Positions 1 to 8,192 of a DNA stretch of 64,000 bases are shown here, in pieces. The notes beneath the pieces were generated by a model. The model worked only from the letters and a program-made list of their open reading frames with translations, made no database searches and was not told where the DNA came from. Made by a program: the position numbers and the translations under genes. The first letter of the stretch is position 1. Each line of letters begins with the position of its first letter. This DNA is from Paracoccaceae bacterium (GTDB taxonomy: Bacteria > Pseudomonadota > Alphaproteobacteria > Rhodobacterales > Rhodobacteraceae). The stretch is from the NCBI GenBank assembly GCA_028284605.1, contig JANQRL010000051.1, positions 29,633 to 93,632 on the forward strand, written 5' to 3'.

Positions 1-37
1 CCCCCATGGGACGGCCCCTCTCTGAACTCCCGCAGGA

Positions 38-694
38 TCAGACGTTCGGGGTGATGATGATCTCGACCCGGCGGTTCTGCTGCCGGCCCTGGGGCGTGAG
101 GTTCGACGCGATCGGCGCGCTCTCGCCGCGACCGAAGCTGCGGATCCGGCCCGGAGCGACGCCCGAGGAGATCAGAACGCTGGTGACCGATTGCGCCCGG
201 CGCTGGCTCAGGCCCTGATTGTAGCCGGCATCGCCGACATTGTCGGTATGGCCGATCACGTTCACCGTCGTGTTCGGGTAGCGGTTGATCGACGCGGCCA
301 GGGCGCGGAGATCCTGTTGCAGCGCTCCGGTCAGCGTGGCGCTGTCGGTGGCGAAGAGAATATCCTGCGGCAGCCGCACGATCAGCTCGTTGCCGGTGTT
401 GATGATGGTCGCCTGGCTGCCCATCTGCTGGCGCAGCTCGGCCTCCTGCCGGTCGAGCTGGGCCCCGGCCAGCCCGCCGAGACCCGCGCCCACCGCGGCG
501 CCGATGAGCGCCCCGCGGCGGCGTTCTTCGGCATTGTCGCCGGCGGCGATCCCGATCAGCGCGCCGACGCCCGCGCCGCCCAGCGCGCCGGTCTGGGCGT
601 TGCGATTGGGGTTGTTGGGGTCCTGAAGCTCGGCACAGGCGCCGAGCGTCAGGACACCGGCGAGGGCAAAGGCAAAGATCGGTTTCACGGCCAT
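38..694 (-). CDS. OmpA-family outer-membrane lipoprotein (YiaD-like)
   Basis: 218 aa. The first 20 residues form a lipoprotein signal ending in the lipobox LGAC (Cys20), so the mature protein should be lipid-anchored. Residues about 37-80 are a glycine-zipper segment (GALGGAGVGALIG, then GALIGAAVGAGLGG). Residues about 105-215 form an OmpA-like peptidoglycan-binding domain, with IGHTDNVG, the SQRRAQSV helix and the QQNRRVEI end typical of the family. The expected role is tethering the outer membrane to the cell wall. It is a single gene: the next gene upstream on the same strand is 128 bases away. Family assignment is firm; the physiological role is inferred. Confidence 0.9.
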   Translation of the reverse strand: MAVKPIFAFALAGVLTLGACAELQDPNNPNRNAQTGALGGAGVGALIGIAAGDNAEERRRGALIGAAVGAGLGGLAGAQLDRQEAELRQQMGSQATIINTGNELIVRLPQDILFATDSATLTGALQQDLRALAASINRYPNTTVNVIGHTDNVGDAGYNQGLSQRRAQSVTSVLISSGVAPGRIRSFGRGESAPIASNLTPQGRQQNRRVEIIITPNV

Positions 695-822
695 GGATAT
701 TCGTCTTTCACGATCAGTTATGCGCGGAACCCGCGCTCGGCCCCCGTTATGCGGGCAATGCGGCTGTTATCCAATAGCGCGGCGCCAAGCGGCGGTCTTT
801 CGCCCATTTCTGGTCCCCGATC

Positions 823-1653
823 TCACGCCTCCGCGCGCGCACTTTCCCAGGCCAGCATGGCGCGTTTGACCGGCAGGCCCCAATGGTAGCCGCCGAGCCC
901 GCCGGATTTGCGGATCGCGCGGTGGCAGGGGATCAGCCAGCTCACCGGGTTGCGGCCCACGGCGGTGCCCACGGCGCGGACGGCGCGGGGATGGCCGATG
1001 GCGCCGGCGATCTCGGAATAGGTGGTGACCTGACCCGAGGGGATCGTCAGCAGGGCCTCCCAGACCTTGATCTGGAACGGGGCGCCGATCAGGTGCAACG
1101 CCGCCTCGCCGGCGCCGGCGAAGGCCGCCTCGACCCAGAGGCGGAGCGCGTCCGGATCCTCAACGAATGCGGCCTCGGGCCAGCGGCCTGTGAGGTCGGT
1201 CATCGCGGCCTCGCGCCCGGTCTCGGCCGCGAAGGCCATGCCGCAGAGGCCCCGGTCGGTGCCCATGGCCAGCGCCGGGCCGAACGGGCTCTCGAACCAG
1301 CCCCAGCGGATCGTGAGACCTGCGCCGCCGCGCGCGTAATCGCCGGGGCTCATCGCCTCCCAGCGGAGGAACAGGTCGTGGAGCCGCCCGCTCCCCGACA
1401 GGCCCACCGCGTCGGCGGTGGCAAGCGTGGTGAAGTGCTCCGAGAGCAGATGCTTGGCATGGCCGAGCGCGAGGTATTGCTGGTAGCGCTTCGGGCTCAC
1501 GCCGACCCATTGCGAGAAGACCCGCTGGAAATGGGCCGGGCTCATCTGCATCGCAGCGGCCAGATCTTCCAGCGAGAGCGGCGCCTCGGCGGCATCGATC
1601 ATGTCGATGGCCCGGGCGATCACCTGATAATGGTAACTCTGATCGTGTTTCAT
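823..1653 (-). CDS. AraC-type HTH / methylated-DNA-protein-cysteine methyltransferase fusion (Ada-like)
   Basis: 276 aa from the ATG at 1653; an upstream in-frame extension lacks family similarity. Residues about 10-110 are an AraC-type helix-turn-helix. Residues about 115-190 match the ribonuclease-like N-terminal part of O6-alkylguanine transferases. Residues 190-275 carry the active site IPCHR (acceptor Cys243) and the preceding GHPRAVRAVGTAVGRNP DNA-binding segment. It lacks the N-terminal zinc-binding phosphotriester domain of true E. coli Ada, so it combines repair with a regulator-like DNA-binding domain. It is divergent from nth (start 1745), so two DNA repair genes share a 91-base upstream region. 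Confidence 0.92.
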   Translation of the reverse strand: MKHDQSYHYQVIARAIDMIDAAEAPLSLEDLAAAMQMSPAHFQRVFSQWVGVSPKRYQQYLALGHAKHLLSEHFTTLATADAVGLSGSGRLHDLFLRWEAMSPGDYARGGAGLTIRWGWFESPFGPALAMGTDRGLCGMAFAAETGREAAMTDLTGRWPEAAFVEDPDALRLWVEAAFAGAGEAALHLIGAPFQIKVWEALLTIPSGQVTTYSEIAGAIGHPRAVRAVGTAVGRNPVSWLIPCHRAIRKSGGLGGYHWGLPVKRAMLAWESARAEA

Positions 1654-1744
1654 GCCCCGACAATAGGCGTGGGGCCGGGCCCACGCGACCCGAACCTTGC
1701 GCATCCGACTTGCCGACGGGCAAGGCACACGGCATCAAGCGGCG

Positions 1745-2389
1745 ATGGCCAAACAACTCCCCTATCCCGTGATGCGCGAGGTCTTCGCCCGATTCCACGG
1801 CGCCGAGGCGGAACCGAAGGGCGAGCTGGAGCATCTGAACGCCTATACGCTCGTCGTGGCCGTGGCACTTTCGGCCCAGGCCACCGATGCCGGGGTGAAC
1901 AAGGCGACGCGGGGGCTCTTCGCCGTGGCCGACACGCCCGAGAAGATGCTGGTGCTGGGCGAAGAGGGGGTGATCGAACACATCAAGACGATCGGGCTTT
2001 TTCGCAACAAGGCGAAGAACGTCATCAAGCTCTCCCGTATCCTGGTCGACGACTATGGCGGCGAGGTGCCGAACTCCCGCGCCGCCCTGCAATCGCTGCC
2101 CGGGGTCGGGCGCAAGACCGCCAATGTGGTGCTGAATATGTGGTGGGGGCATCCGGCCCAGGCGGTGGACACCCATATCTTCCGGGTCGGCAACCGCACC
2201 GGGATCGCCCCGGGCAAGGATGTGGACGCCGTGGAGCGTGCCATCGAGGACAACGTGCCCGTTGACTACCAGCGCCACGCCCATCACTGGCTGATCCTGC
2301 ACGGCCGCTATATCTGCGTCGCGCGCAAGCCGAAATGCGGGGCCTGCCTGATCCGGGATCTCTGCCAGTTCGAGGACAAGACCGAATGA
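1745..2389 (+). CDS. nth: endonuclease III (DNA glycosylase/AP lyase)
   Basis: 214 aa. It removes oxidised pyrimidines and nicks the abasic site in base-excision repair. The helix-hairpin-helix LPGVGRKTANVVL (about 118-130) includes the catalytic lysine K124, and D142 in VDTHIFRV is the catalytic aspartate. A C-terminal 4Fe-4S loop has the standard C-x6-C-x2-C-x5-C spacing (Cys191, 198, 201, 207). The ATG at 1745 opens MAKQLPYP, as expected for the family; the TTG further upstream gives an unsupported extension. The stop overlaps the next gene's start (ATGA), so the two are probably translationally coupled. Confidence 0.97.
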   Translation: MAKQLPYPVMREVFARFHGAEAEPKGELEHLNAYTLVVAVALSAQATDAGVNKATRGLFAVADTPEKMLVLGEEGVIEHIKTIGLFRNKAKNVIKLSRILVDDYGGEVPNSRAALQSLPGVGRKTANVVLNMWWGHPAQAVDTHIFRVGNRTGIAPGKDVDAVERAIEDNVPVDYQRHAHHWLILHGRYICVARKPKCGACLIRDLCQFEDKTE

Positions 2390-3378
2390 AGGACTTCCAG
2401 ATCGTCGGGATCGGCAATGCGATGGTCGATATCCTGGCCCGCTGCGACGATCGCTTTCTGGCCGAGGCGGGGGTCGAGAAGGGGATCATGCAGCTTATCG
2501 ACATGCCACGCGCGGTGGAACTCTACGCCAAGATCGGCCCGGCGCGGGAGGTGTCGGGGGGTTCGGCGGCCAACACCATCGCGGTGGTGGCGGCGCTCGG
2601 CGGACGCACGGCCTATGTCGGCAAGGTCAAGGACGACCAGTTGGGCCAGATCTTCGCCCATGACATGCGGGCCCAGGGCGCGGTCTACGAAACCTCTTTC
2701 GCGGCCCGGGACGCGGTGGACGAGACCGGGCGCTGCATCGTGCTGGTGACGCCCGACGGCGAGCGGTCGATGAACACCTATCTGGGCGTGACCGAGTTCC
2801 TGGAGCCGTCCGATATCGACCCGGGCCAGATGGCGCAGGCGGAGTGGATCTATCTCGAAGGCTACCGGTTCGACGGGCCGGACAGCCATGCCGCCTTCGC
2901 CAAGGCGATCAACGCGACCAAGGGCCATGGCGGCAAGGTCTCTCTGACGCTCTCCGACCCGTTCTGCGTGGAGCGCCACCGCGACGCCTTCCGGCTGATG
3001 ATCCGTGAGGATGTCGACCTGCTGTTCTGCAACCGGGCGGAACTTCTGTCGATGTATCGGACCGAGGATTTCGAGGGCGCCCTGGCCCAGGCGGCGGCGG
3101 AGGTGGAGATCCTCGCCTGCACCGACAGCGAGAACGGCGCCCATATCGTCTCGGCCGGGGAGCGCTGGGACGTGCCGGCCATGCGGGTGGAGATCGTCGA
3201 TGCCACCGGGGCTGGCGATGCCTTTGCCGGCGCCTTCCTCTGGGGGCTGGTCGAGGGCCATCCGCTCGATATCTGCGGACGGATGGGATGTGCCGCGGCG
3301 GGCTCGGTCATCACCCATATCGGCCCGCGGCCGGAGGCCGATCTGCGCGCGCTCTTTCTGAAACACGGGCTGCTCTGA
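2386..3378 (+). CDS. PfkB/ribokinase-family sugar or nucleoside kinase (adenosine kinase-like)
   Basis: 330 aa. The start follows from the ATGA overlap with nth and gives MKDFQIVGIGNAMVDIL, the typical first strand of this family. The GGSAANTI motif (substrate and lid region) lies near residue 62. The C-terminal signature DATGAGDAFAGAF (272-284) holds the catalytic base D278 and the anion hole. Alphaproteobacterial relatives are usually annotated as adenosine kinase, but the substrate (adenosine, ribose or another sugar) cannot be settled by reading. It is followed by palindromic array A. Confidence 0.9.
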   Translation: MKDFQIVGIGNAMVDILARCDDRFLAEAGVEKGIMQLIDMPRAVELYAKIGPAREVSGGSAANTIAVVAALGGRTAYVGKVKDDQLGQIFAHDMRAQGAVYETSFAARDAVDETGRCIVLVTPDGERSMNTYLGVTEFLEPSDIDPGQMAQAEWIYLEGYRFDGPDSHAAFAKAINATKGHGGKVSLTLSDPFCVERHRDAFRLMIREDVDLLFCNRAELLSMYRTEDFEGALAQAAAEVEILACTDSENGAHIVSAGERWDVPAMRVEIVDATGAGDAFAGAFLWGLVEGHPLDICGRMGCAAAGSVITHIGPRPEADLRALFLKHGLL

Positions 3379-3412
3379 TCGCCCGGCGCATCGGCAGGTA
3401 GGGGGCGGCGGG

Positions 3413-3523
3413 AAGGCCCGTCGACGGGCCTTCAGCACGCGCTCGCGCGAGCGCGTCCGCCGCGTCGACGCGGCGGGGCCAAGCGCCACAGGCGGCGCTT
3501 CAAAAGGTGCGTCGACGCGCCTT
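3413..3523. repeat. palindromic array A (five 20-base palindromes)
   Basis: Lies in the convergent gap between the PfkB kinase and the unknown gene at 3568. Units: AAGGCCCGTCGACGGGCCTT (3413-3432), ACGCGCTCGCGCGAGCGCGT (3437-3456), CCGCCGCGTCGACGCGGCGG (3457-3476), a degenerate unit with arms AAGCGCC/GGCGCTT (3481-3500), and AAGGTGCGTCGACGCGCCTT with one mismatched pair (3504-3523). Centre-to-centre distances are 24, 20, 24 and 23. Module order matches array B with one extra unit in third place. The function is unknown. RNA from either strand could fold each unit into a hairpin. Confidence 0.9.
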
Positions 3524-3567
3524 CCCCGTCCGGATCCCGGCAATCGGGCAGGCGGGCGGGCGTTGTC

Positions 3568-4293
3568 CTAGACCGCCCGGCTCGTCAGGTGCGCCGGGTT
3601 CGACGCCGCGAGCCACAGCGCATCGAGGGCGTCGATCTCCTGGGGATCGAACCGCTCCTCCTCTTCCCAGTAGCGCCCGGACGGCACCAGGTAGCCGAGC
3701 GCGGCCTCCTTCGCCTCCGCCATGACCACGCCGGCGGGGTCGAACCGTTGCGGCCGGGCCTCCGCCAGCCGGTTCCAGGAGACCCGGGGCAGGATCAGCC
3801 GGCTGTCCTCGCGGCTGAGATTGACCGCGGCGCAGCCGAGCCGGGCGGCGTGGATCATCAGCCGGGCCGATTTCGCCTCCAGCGAGCGCAGGGTCACGTC
3901 CTCTCGCAAAGGGTCCGGGTCGCCGGTGCCGTAGAAATGCGTCGGCCCGATGGCGGGGTAGACCATATCGCAGCCGAGGAAGGCCAGCACCGTCGGCCGC
4001 AGCGCGCCGAGCGCCCAGTAGCCCGCGGTAAAGGCCATGGTGCCGCCGGCATAGACGAAGCCGCCATGGGCGTTCTGCACCGGGACGAAGTCCTCGGCCG
4101 TCACGATCTCCTGACCGGGCGCCAGCGCCTCCGGCCGCCGCTTCGCGGGAAAGTCCTCCGGATGGATCAGCACGTCCCAGTCGGGCCGGATGTTCCAGGC
4201 ATTGTTGATCGCCACGACCCGGTCGATCCCCGCACGGGGCCGTCCCGCGGCGTCGGCGGCATTCGGGCCGCTGCCGAGGATCAGCACGATCAT
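3568..4293 (-). CDS. conserved hypothetical protein, possibly a MAF/DUF115-like Rossmann-type protein
   Basis: 241 aa, with a good ribosome site (GGAGG, 6 bases before the ATG). It begins MIVLILGSGPNAADA, a glycine-rich nucleotide-binding-type first strand. Next come DRVVAINNAWNI, WDVLIHPEDFP and a central LAFLGCDMVYP strand. This resembles the core of DUF115/MptE-like proteins, some of which act as glycosyltransferases in flagellin modification. I do not recognise it with certainty. There is no signal peptide or membrane span. It stands alone, its 3' end facing array A. Confidence 0.6.
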   Translation of the reverse strand: MIVLILGSGPNAADAAGRPRAGIDRVVAINNAWNIRPDWDVLIHPEDFPAKRRPEALAPGQEIVTAEDFVPVQNAHGGFVYAGGTMAFTAGYWALGALRPTVLAFLGCDMVYPAIGPTHFYGTGDPDPLREDVTLRSLEAKSARLMIHAARLGCAAVNLSREDSRLILPRVSWNRLAEARPQRFDPAGVVMAEAKEAALGYLVPSGRYWEEEERFDPQEIDALDALWLAASNPAHLTSRAV

Positions 4294-4399
4294 CGCAGAC
4301 CTCCCCTTCCGGTCGGGCGCAAACTAGAGCGTCGCGACCGGAGGGGAAGGGCGAAGCGGGGCTGTGCCCGGCGGCCTATGGCCGCGCCCGGAAGCCGGC

Positions 4400-5212
4400 C
4401 TAGCCGAATTTACCTGCGATGAAGCGCGCGGCCTCCTCGGTCTTGGCTTCGCCGAACACGTCCTCGGTGGGTCCGAGTTCCAGGAGCCGCCCGAGATGGA
4501 AGAAGGCGACGCGGTTGGCGATCCGTTTCGCCTCCATCATCGAATGGGTGACGATGACGATGGCGTGGTCCTTGCGCAGGTCCATCACCAGGTCCTCGAC
4601 CTTCGCGGTAGCGATTGGGTCGATGGAGCCGGTGGGTTCGTCCATCAGCAGGACCTCCGGGTCGGTGCCCAGCGCCCGGGCGATGCAGAGCCGCTGCTGC
4701 TGGCCGCCGGAAAGGTCGATGCCGTCCTTGGTATGCAGGTCGTCCTTCACCTCGTCCCAGAGATGGGCGCGGCGCAGGCAGTTCTCGACGTGATCGGCGA
4801 GTTCCGCCCGGGTCCGGGTCAACCCGTGGATGCGGGCGCCATAGGCCACGTTCTCGAAGATCGAGCGGGCGAAGGGGTTCGGCTTCTGCGCCACCCAGCC
4901 GAAGCGGCGCCGGTGCTGGGGCGGGTCGATCTGGCGGTCGTGGATGTCGCCGCCGCTCATGGTGATCGTGCCGGTCATCCGCACGCCCTGGGTGCCGTCA
5001 TGCATGCGGTTGAGGCATTTCAGCGCCGTGGACTTGCCGCAGCCCGAGGGGCCGATGAAGGCCAGCACCTCGCGCTCGAAGAGGTCGAAGCTGACATCCT
5101 TCAGCGCCTGGGTGTCGTCGTACCAGAGATTGAGGTCGCTGACCTGGATCAGCGGGTCGGCGTTCCGGCCCGAAGGCCAGCGGTAGGTGGCGGGCGTGGT
5201 GGCGTCGAACAT
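4400..5212 (-). CDS. pstB: phosphate ABC transporter ATPase PstB (orphan)
   Basis: 270 aa. The ATG at 5212 is fixed by AGGAGG nine bases upstream. Walker A is GPSGCGKS (54-61). The PstB-specific KPNPFARSIFENVAYG follows the Q-loop, then LSGGQQQRLCIARAL (signature), LLMDEPTGSIDPIAT (Walker B/D-loop) and VTHSMMEA (H-loop). These make it a PstB-type ATPase rather than a generic importer subunit. PstB normally works with PstSCA and PhoU, but none of these genes is adjacent; neighbours are an unknown gene and a hydrolase. It may energise a transporter encoded elsewhere. Pho-box-like repeats lie about 80 bases upstream. Confidence 0.9.
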   Translation of the reverse strand: MFDATTPATYRWPSGRNADPLIQVSDLNLWYDDTQALKDVSFDLFEREVLAFIGPSGCGKSTALKCLNRMHDGTQGVRMTGTITMSGGDIHDRQIDPPQHRRRFGWVAQKPNPFARSIFENVAYGARIHGLTRTRAELADHVENCLRRAHLWDEVKDDLHTKDGIDLSGGQQQRLCIARALGTDPEVLLMDEPTGSIDPIATAKVEDLVMDLRKDHAIVIVTHSMMEAKRIANRVAFFHLGRLLELGPTEDVFGEAKTEEAARFIAGKFG

Positions 5213-5292
5213 CTCGTCCTCCTGACAGAAGCTGAGCGGACGCTTGCAACGGACCCGTACCGCCACTTCGATCTGGATCAATACGGCGCGAA

Positions 5293-5321
5293 GTTTCATC
5301 AAAACTTCATCTTGCCGTTAC
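5293..5321. promoter_or_regulatory. three 11-base-spaced direct repeats, Pho-box-like
   Basis: On the + strand GTTTCAT, ACTTCAT and CCGTTAC recur at 11-base steps, each followed by an A-rich or short spacer. This is the periodicity of PhoB boxes (CTGTCAT every 11 bases). The site lies between a hairpin and pstB. The matches to CTGTCAT are imperfect, and the repeats read in the orientation opposite to pstB. PhoB control is therefore only a suggestion. Confidence 0.35.
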
Positions 5322-5332
5322 AAAACGGAATA

Positions 5333-5357
5333 CCGGCCCCGGAGGGTCCGGAGCCGG
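5333..5357 (-). terminator. hairpin downstream of the secreted hydrolase gene
   Basis: An 11-base stem with one G-T pair around a 3-base loop (CCGGCTCCGGA / TCCGGGGCCGG read on the - strand), followed by TATTCCGTTTTG. It sits just past the hydrolase stop and before pstB, so it probably separates the two transcripts. The T-tract is poor, so termination may be incomplete. Confidence 0.5.
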
Positions 5358-5374
5358 CGTGCCGACAGGGGGCG

Positions 5375-6316
5375 TCACTGGGCGCGGAAGTGATCCGCCA
5401 TGGTATCGGCGGCCTGGGTCACGGCGTCGGGGCGGTCGTAGAAGTCGAACTGGGTGACGTCGTCGAGCCATTCGGAGGTCGCGGCACCGAGATAGCCGGC
5501 AAGGAAGGTCCGCACGCCGTCGGGGATCGCCGCGCTTTCGGAGTGGACCACGGCCAGGGGCTTGTCGAGCCGGGCCGGATTGTCGGCCGGGTGATAGGTC
5601 AGCCAGCCTTCCCAGCCGGCATTGTTCCACTGGTTGTCATAGGCCGGGATCGCGCCGCGGTCGGCCTCGTAGTAGTAGCCGCCGATCGGCATCAGGACCC
5701 CCTCGGCGCCTTCGGGCCCGGCGGCGGGAATGATCTGGCCACCGGCGGCCTCGGCGGAGCGGGAGAGGTCGACCAGCCCGGCCACCCCCTCGGCCCCGCC
5801 ATAGACCGCCTCGACGATCTCGGCGTTTTGCAGCCATGGGGCGACGAGGCCGACACTCCGCACCAGCGGGTTGCCGGCGACCGCGTCGACCATGTAGCCG
5901 GCGCTGGCGCAGATGCCGAGGCCGTGGATGCGGGTCGCGTCCACCTCCGGCAGGGTCGCGAGGACATCGAAGGCGGCGCGGACGTCGCTGGTCTTCGCCG
6001 CCGGGTCCTCCTTGAAGCGGACCTGGTTTTCGAGATCGCCGGACTTGCCCCAGCCGCGGAAGTCGAAGGTGAAGGCGGCGAAGCCGCGGCCGACCATCTC
6101 GGCGGCATAGGTGCGCGGCATCTGCTCTTCCACCGTGGTCCAGGCGCCGGTGACCAGCACCGTCGGCAGCGGGGTGCCGTCATGGCCTTCGGGCAGGTAG
6201 AGCGTGCCGGAAAGCGTCACGCCCTCGTTCTGGAAGGTGACGGTGCGGGTCTCGACACCGGCCATGGCGGTGCTGGCCAGGAGCGTGGCGGTGGCGGTGA
6301 GCGTGGTGCGGCTCAT
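5375..6316 (-). CDS. secreted alpha/beta hydrolase with a probable cysteine nucleophile
   Basis: 313 aa from the ATG at 6316, which has GGAGGA eight bases upstream; the ATG four codons earlier lacks one. A signal peptide (MSRTTLTATATLLASTAMA) predicts export. The alpha/beta-hydrolase core is visible: LPTVLVTGAW, FAAFTFDFRGWGKSGD, then the nucleophile elbow HGLGICASAGYM. The elbow reads GxCxS rather than GxSxG, as in dienelactone-hydrolase-type relatives that use cysteine. The serine two residues later is an alternative nucleophile. The substrate is unknown. The AraC-type gene directly upstream on the same strand is a likely regulator. Confidence 0.82.
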   Translation of the reverse strand: MSRTTLTATATLLASTAMAGVETRTVTFQNEGVTLSGTLYLPEGHDGTPLPTVLVTGAWTTVEEQMPRTYAAEMVGRGFAAFTFDFRGWGKSGDLENQVRFKEDPAAKTSDVRAAFDVLATLPEVDATRIHGLGICASAGYMVDAVAGNPLVRSVGLVAPWLQNAEIVEAVYGGAEGVAGLVDLSRSAEAAGGQIIPAAGPEGAEGVLMPIGGYYYEADRGAIPAYDNQWNNAGWEGWLTYHPADNPARLDKPLAVVHSESAAIPDGVRTFLAGYLGAATSEWLDDVTQFDFYDRPDAVTQAADTMADHFRAQ

Positions 6317-6424
6317 GATGTCCTCCATCGGGATCGGGTTGCGATGGGAGGACCCTGTCAGGCGCCGCGCGCCGGCGAAGGCGCGATTCCTGCCGTCGGC
6401 TAGGCGATTCCTGCCGATCCGGGC

Positions 6425-7183
6425 TCAGCCGTCGCGCAGGGCGGCGGGCGTGGTGCCGAAGCGGCGCTTGAAGTGGCGTCCGAACCGGCTGAGGTCGTTG
6501 TAGCCGACCCGGTAGGCGATCTCGGCCACGCTGAGCCGGGTCGTGCGCAGCAGCACCGCCGCACGGTCGAGCCGGGCCGCGATGACGTATTGCAGGGGCG
6601 ACCGGCCCGTGGCCGTCTTGAAGGCGCGGGCGAAGCGGGAGACGCTCATCGCCGCGACATCGGCCATGTCCTGAAGCCCGAGATCGCTGTCGAGCCGGTC
6701 GTGGATGTAATCGAGCGCCCGCCGCAAGCGCGTATCCTCGACCGCGACCGCCTCTTCGCGCGGCGGCGACAGGACCCGGACAAGCTGTGCGGCGAAGGCC
6801 CGATGCATGGTCTCGCGGTAGAGCCGGTCGCCGGCGCCGAAGCTCTCGGCATTGAGCGCCATCGACAGAAGCAGCGGATCGAGGTCGCCGACCATCGGGC
6901 GCATGCCTTGCCGGTCGTCGAAACCGGCGTCGCGGAGCAATGCGCCTGGCACCTTGAGGGTGAGAAGATCGAGCGCCGTCTCGAACTCGCAGATGCCATC
7001 GCTTCCTGCGGGCATGATCCAGCCCTGATGGCGCGCCAGGGGAATCCGCGCGGGGCGGTCGCCGCCGGTTGCGATCCGGTGCTCCGCCTGATCGGTCAGG
7101 AAGACACCGATGGTCAGCTCCGGCAGCGCGAAGGGACCGCCGCCGGCGGCGACCTCCGTGCGCGTTGTCAGAAGCTCGGCCAT
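6425..7183 (-). CDS. AraC-family transcriptional regulator
   Basis: 252 aa from the ATG at 7183; a TTG 12 codons earlier is possible but less likely. The first about 145 residues are a cupin-like sensing domain with no clear ligand motif. The last about 100 residues hold two helix-turn-helices: LGLQDMADVAAMSVSRFARAF, then LSVAEIAYRVGYNDLSRFGRHF and a GTTPAALR tail, the classical AraC signature. It lies 108 bases upstream of the secreted hydrolase on the same strand, so control of that gene is a reasonable guess. No inducer can be read from the sequence. Confidence 0.92.
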   Translation of the reverse strand: MAELLTTRTEVAAGGGPFALPELTIGVFLTDQAEHRIATGGDRPARIPLARHQGWIMPAGSDGICEFETALDLLTLKVPGALLRDAGFDDRQGMRPMVGDLDPLLLSMALNAESFGAGDRLYRETMHRAFAAQLVRVLSPPREEAVAVEDTRLRRALDYIHDRLDSDLGLQDMADVAAMSVSRFARAFKTATGRSPLQYVIAARLDRAAVLLRTTRLSVAEIAYRVGYNDLSRFGRHFKRRFGTTPAALRDG

Positions 7184-7231
7184 CCCCCGAAAGATAGTGT
7201 GCCGGCCCGCGCGTGCCAAATGGCTCGGCGG

Positions 7232-8050
7232 TCAGCTCCCGAGCTTGGCATGGACCTCGTCGAGGTCGATCTCCCCGGTGGGCATCTTGTTGCCCGGGTT
7301 CTCGAAATCGTAGCGGAAGAGGTGAAAGTCCTTCTTGTAGATCTCGTAGACCAGATGCATCGAGAGATCGTCGAAGTAATCCTCCACCGGATGCGCGCGT
7401 TTCGGCCCGTGCCCCTCGCTCTCGTTGAAGCGCGGCACGTCCTTGAGCTTCACCTTCACCGGCGTCTCGATGGCGTCGAGCACCGATTGCATCCCGTCGT
7501 TGAACTCCTCGGTCCAGAAGATGTTGTCGTAGGACCCGCCATTGACGATGAAGGTCGAGATATGGCCCGACATCGCCGACCAGTGGATGTCCGGGTCCAT
7601 CGGCCGGCGCCAGCGGATCGTGTCGCGGGCAAAGAGCAGGAAGCGGCGGAAGCTCTTGATCTGGTCGAACTCGAAATCGTCCTCCGGGCTGCCGACCTCG
7701 ATGCCGTATTTCTGGATCAGGAGCGGCACCAGGTTGCCGCGGTAGCGCTTGCCGTTGCGCTGGATGCCGCAGATCTTGTCGAAGAAGCTCGACAGGATCC
7801 GGGTATAGGGATTGCGCACGCAGGTGAAGGCGTAGCTCTTGTGGCCCGTCACGTTCTCCGAGATCAGCTCCTGGCTCCCCTCGAAGGCCCATTTGTGCAT
7901 GCCGTTCTGGGCATCATGGATGTCGCCGTCGAAGAACTCGCCGTGATCCGAATAATACATGATCTGGCCGATGGACGAGCAGGCGCATTTCGGCACCACG
8001 CGGTAGACCACGCTCTCGCTCTCCGTCATCCAGGTGCCGGGAAAGCCCAT
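7232..8050 (-). CDS. sulfotransferase family 2 protein
   Basis: 272 aa; the ATG at 8050 has GGAGG about 11 bases upstream. VVPKCACSSIGQ (about 19-30) is the 5'-phosphosulfate loop that binds PAPS, in the cysteine-rich form seen in carbohydrate sulfotransferases. FTCVRNPYTRILSSFFDK is the 3'-phosphate site. Such enzymes transfer sulfate from PAPS to sugar hydroxyls. It is divergent from a GT14-type glycosyltransferase across a 142-base gap. Together they suggest synthesis and sulfation of a surface glycan. No transmembrane segment is visible, so it should act in the cytoplasm. Confidence 0.88.
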   Translation of the reverse strand: MGFPGTWMTESESVVYRVVPKCACSSIGQIMYYSDHGEFFDGDIHDAQNGMHKWAFEGSQELISENVTGHKSYAFTCVRNPYTRILSSFFDKICGIQRNGKRYRGNLVPLLIQKYGIEVGSPEDDFEFDQIKSFRRFLLFARDTIRWRRPMDPDIHWSAMSGHISTFIVNGGSYDNIFWTEEFNDGMQSVLDAIETPVKVKLKDVPRFNESEGHGPKRAHPVEDYFDDLSMHLVYEIYKKDFHLFRYDFENPGNKMPTGEIDLDEVHAKLGS

Positions 8051-8192
8051 TCCGCTCTGCCTCCGATGGTGCCCGAGAGACACCGCTGCCCCGATTGACG
8101 GGCAAAATTGCAAAGTCACCCTGTTTATTCAACGCCTGTTCACGGTATCAAGCCTAAACAATCCCAGAGCTTGGGTCGTTACGGTTTCTGTC

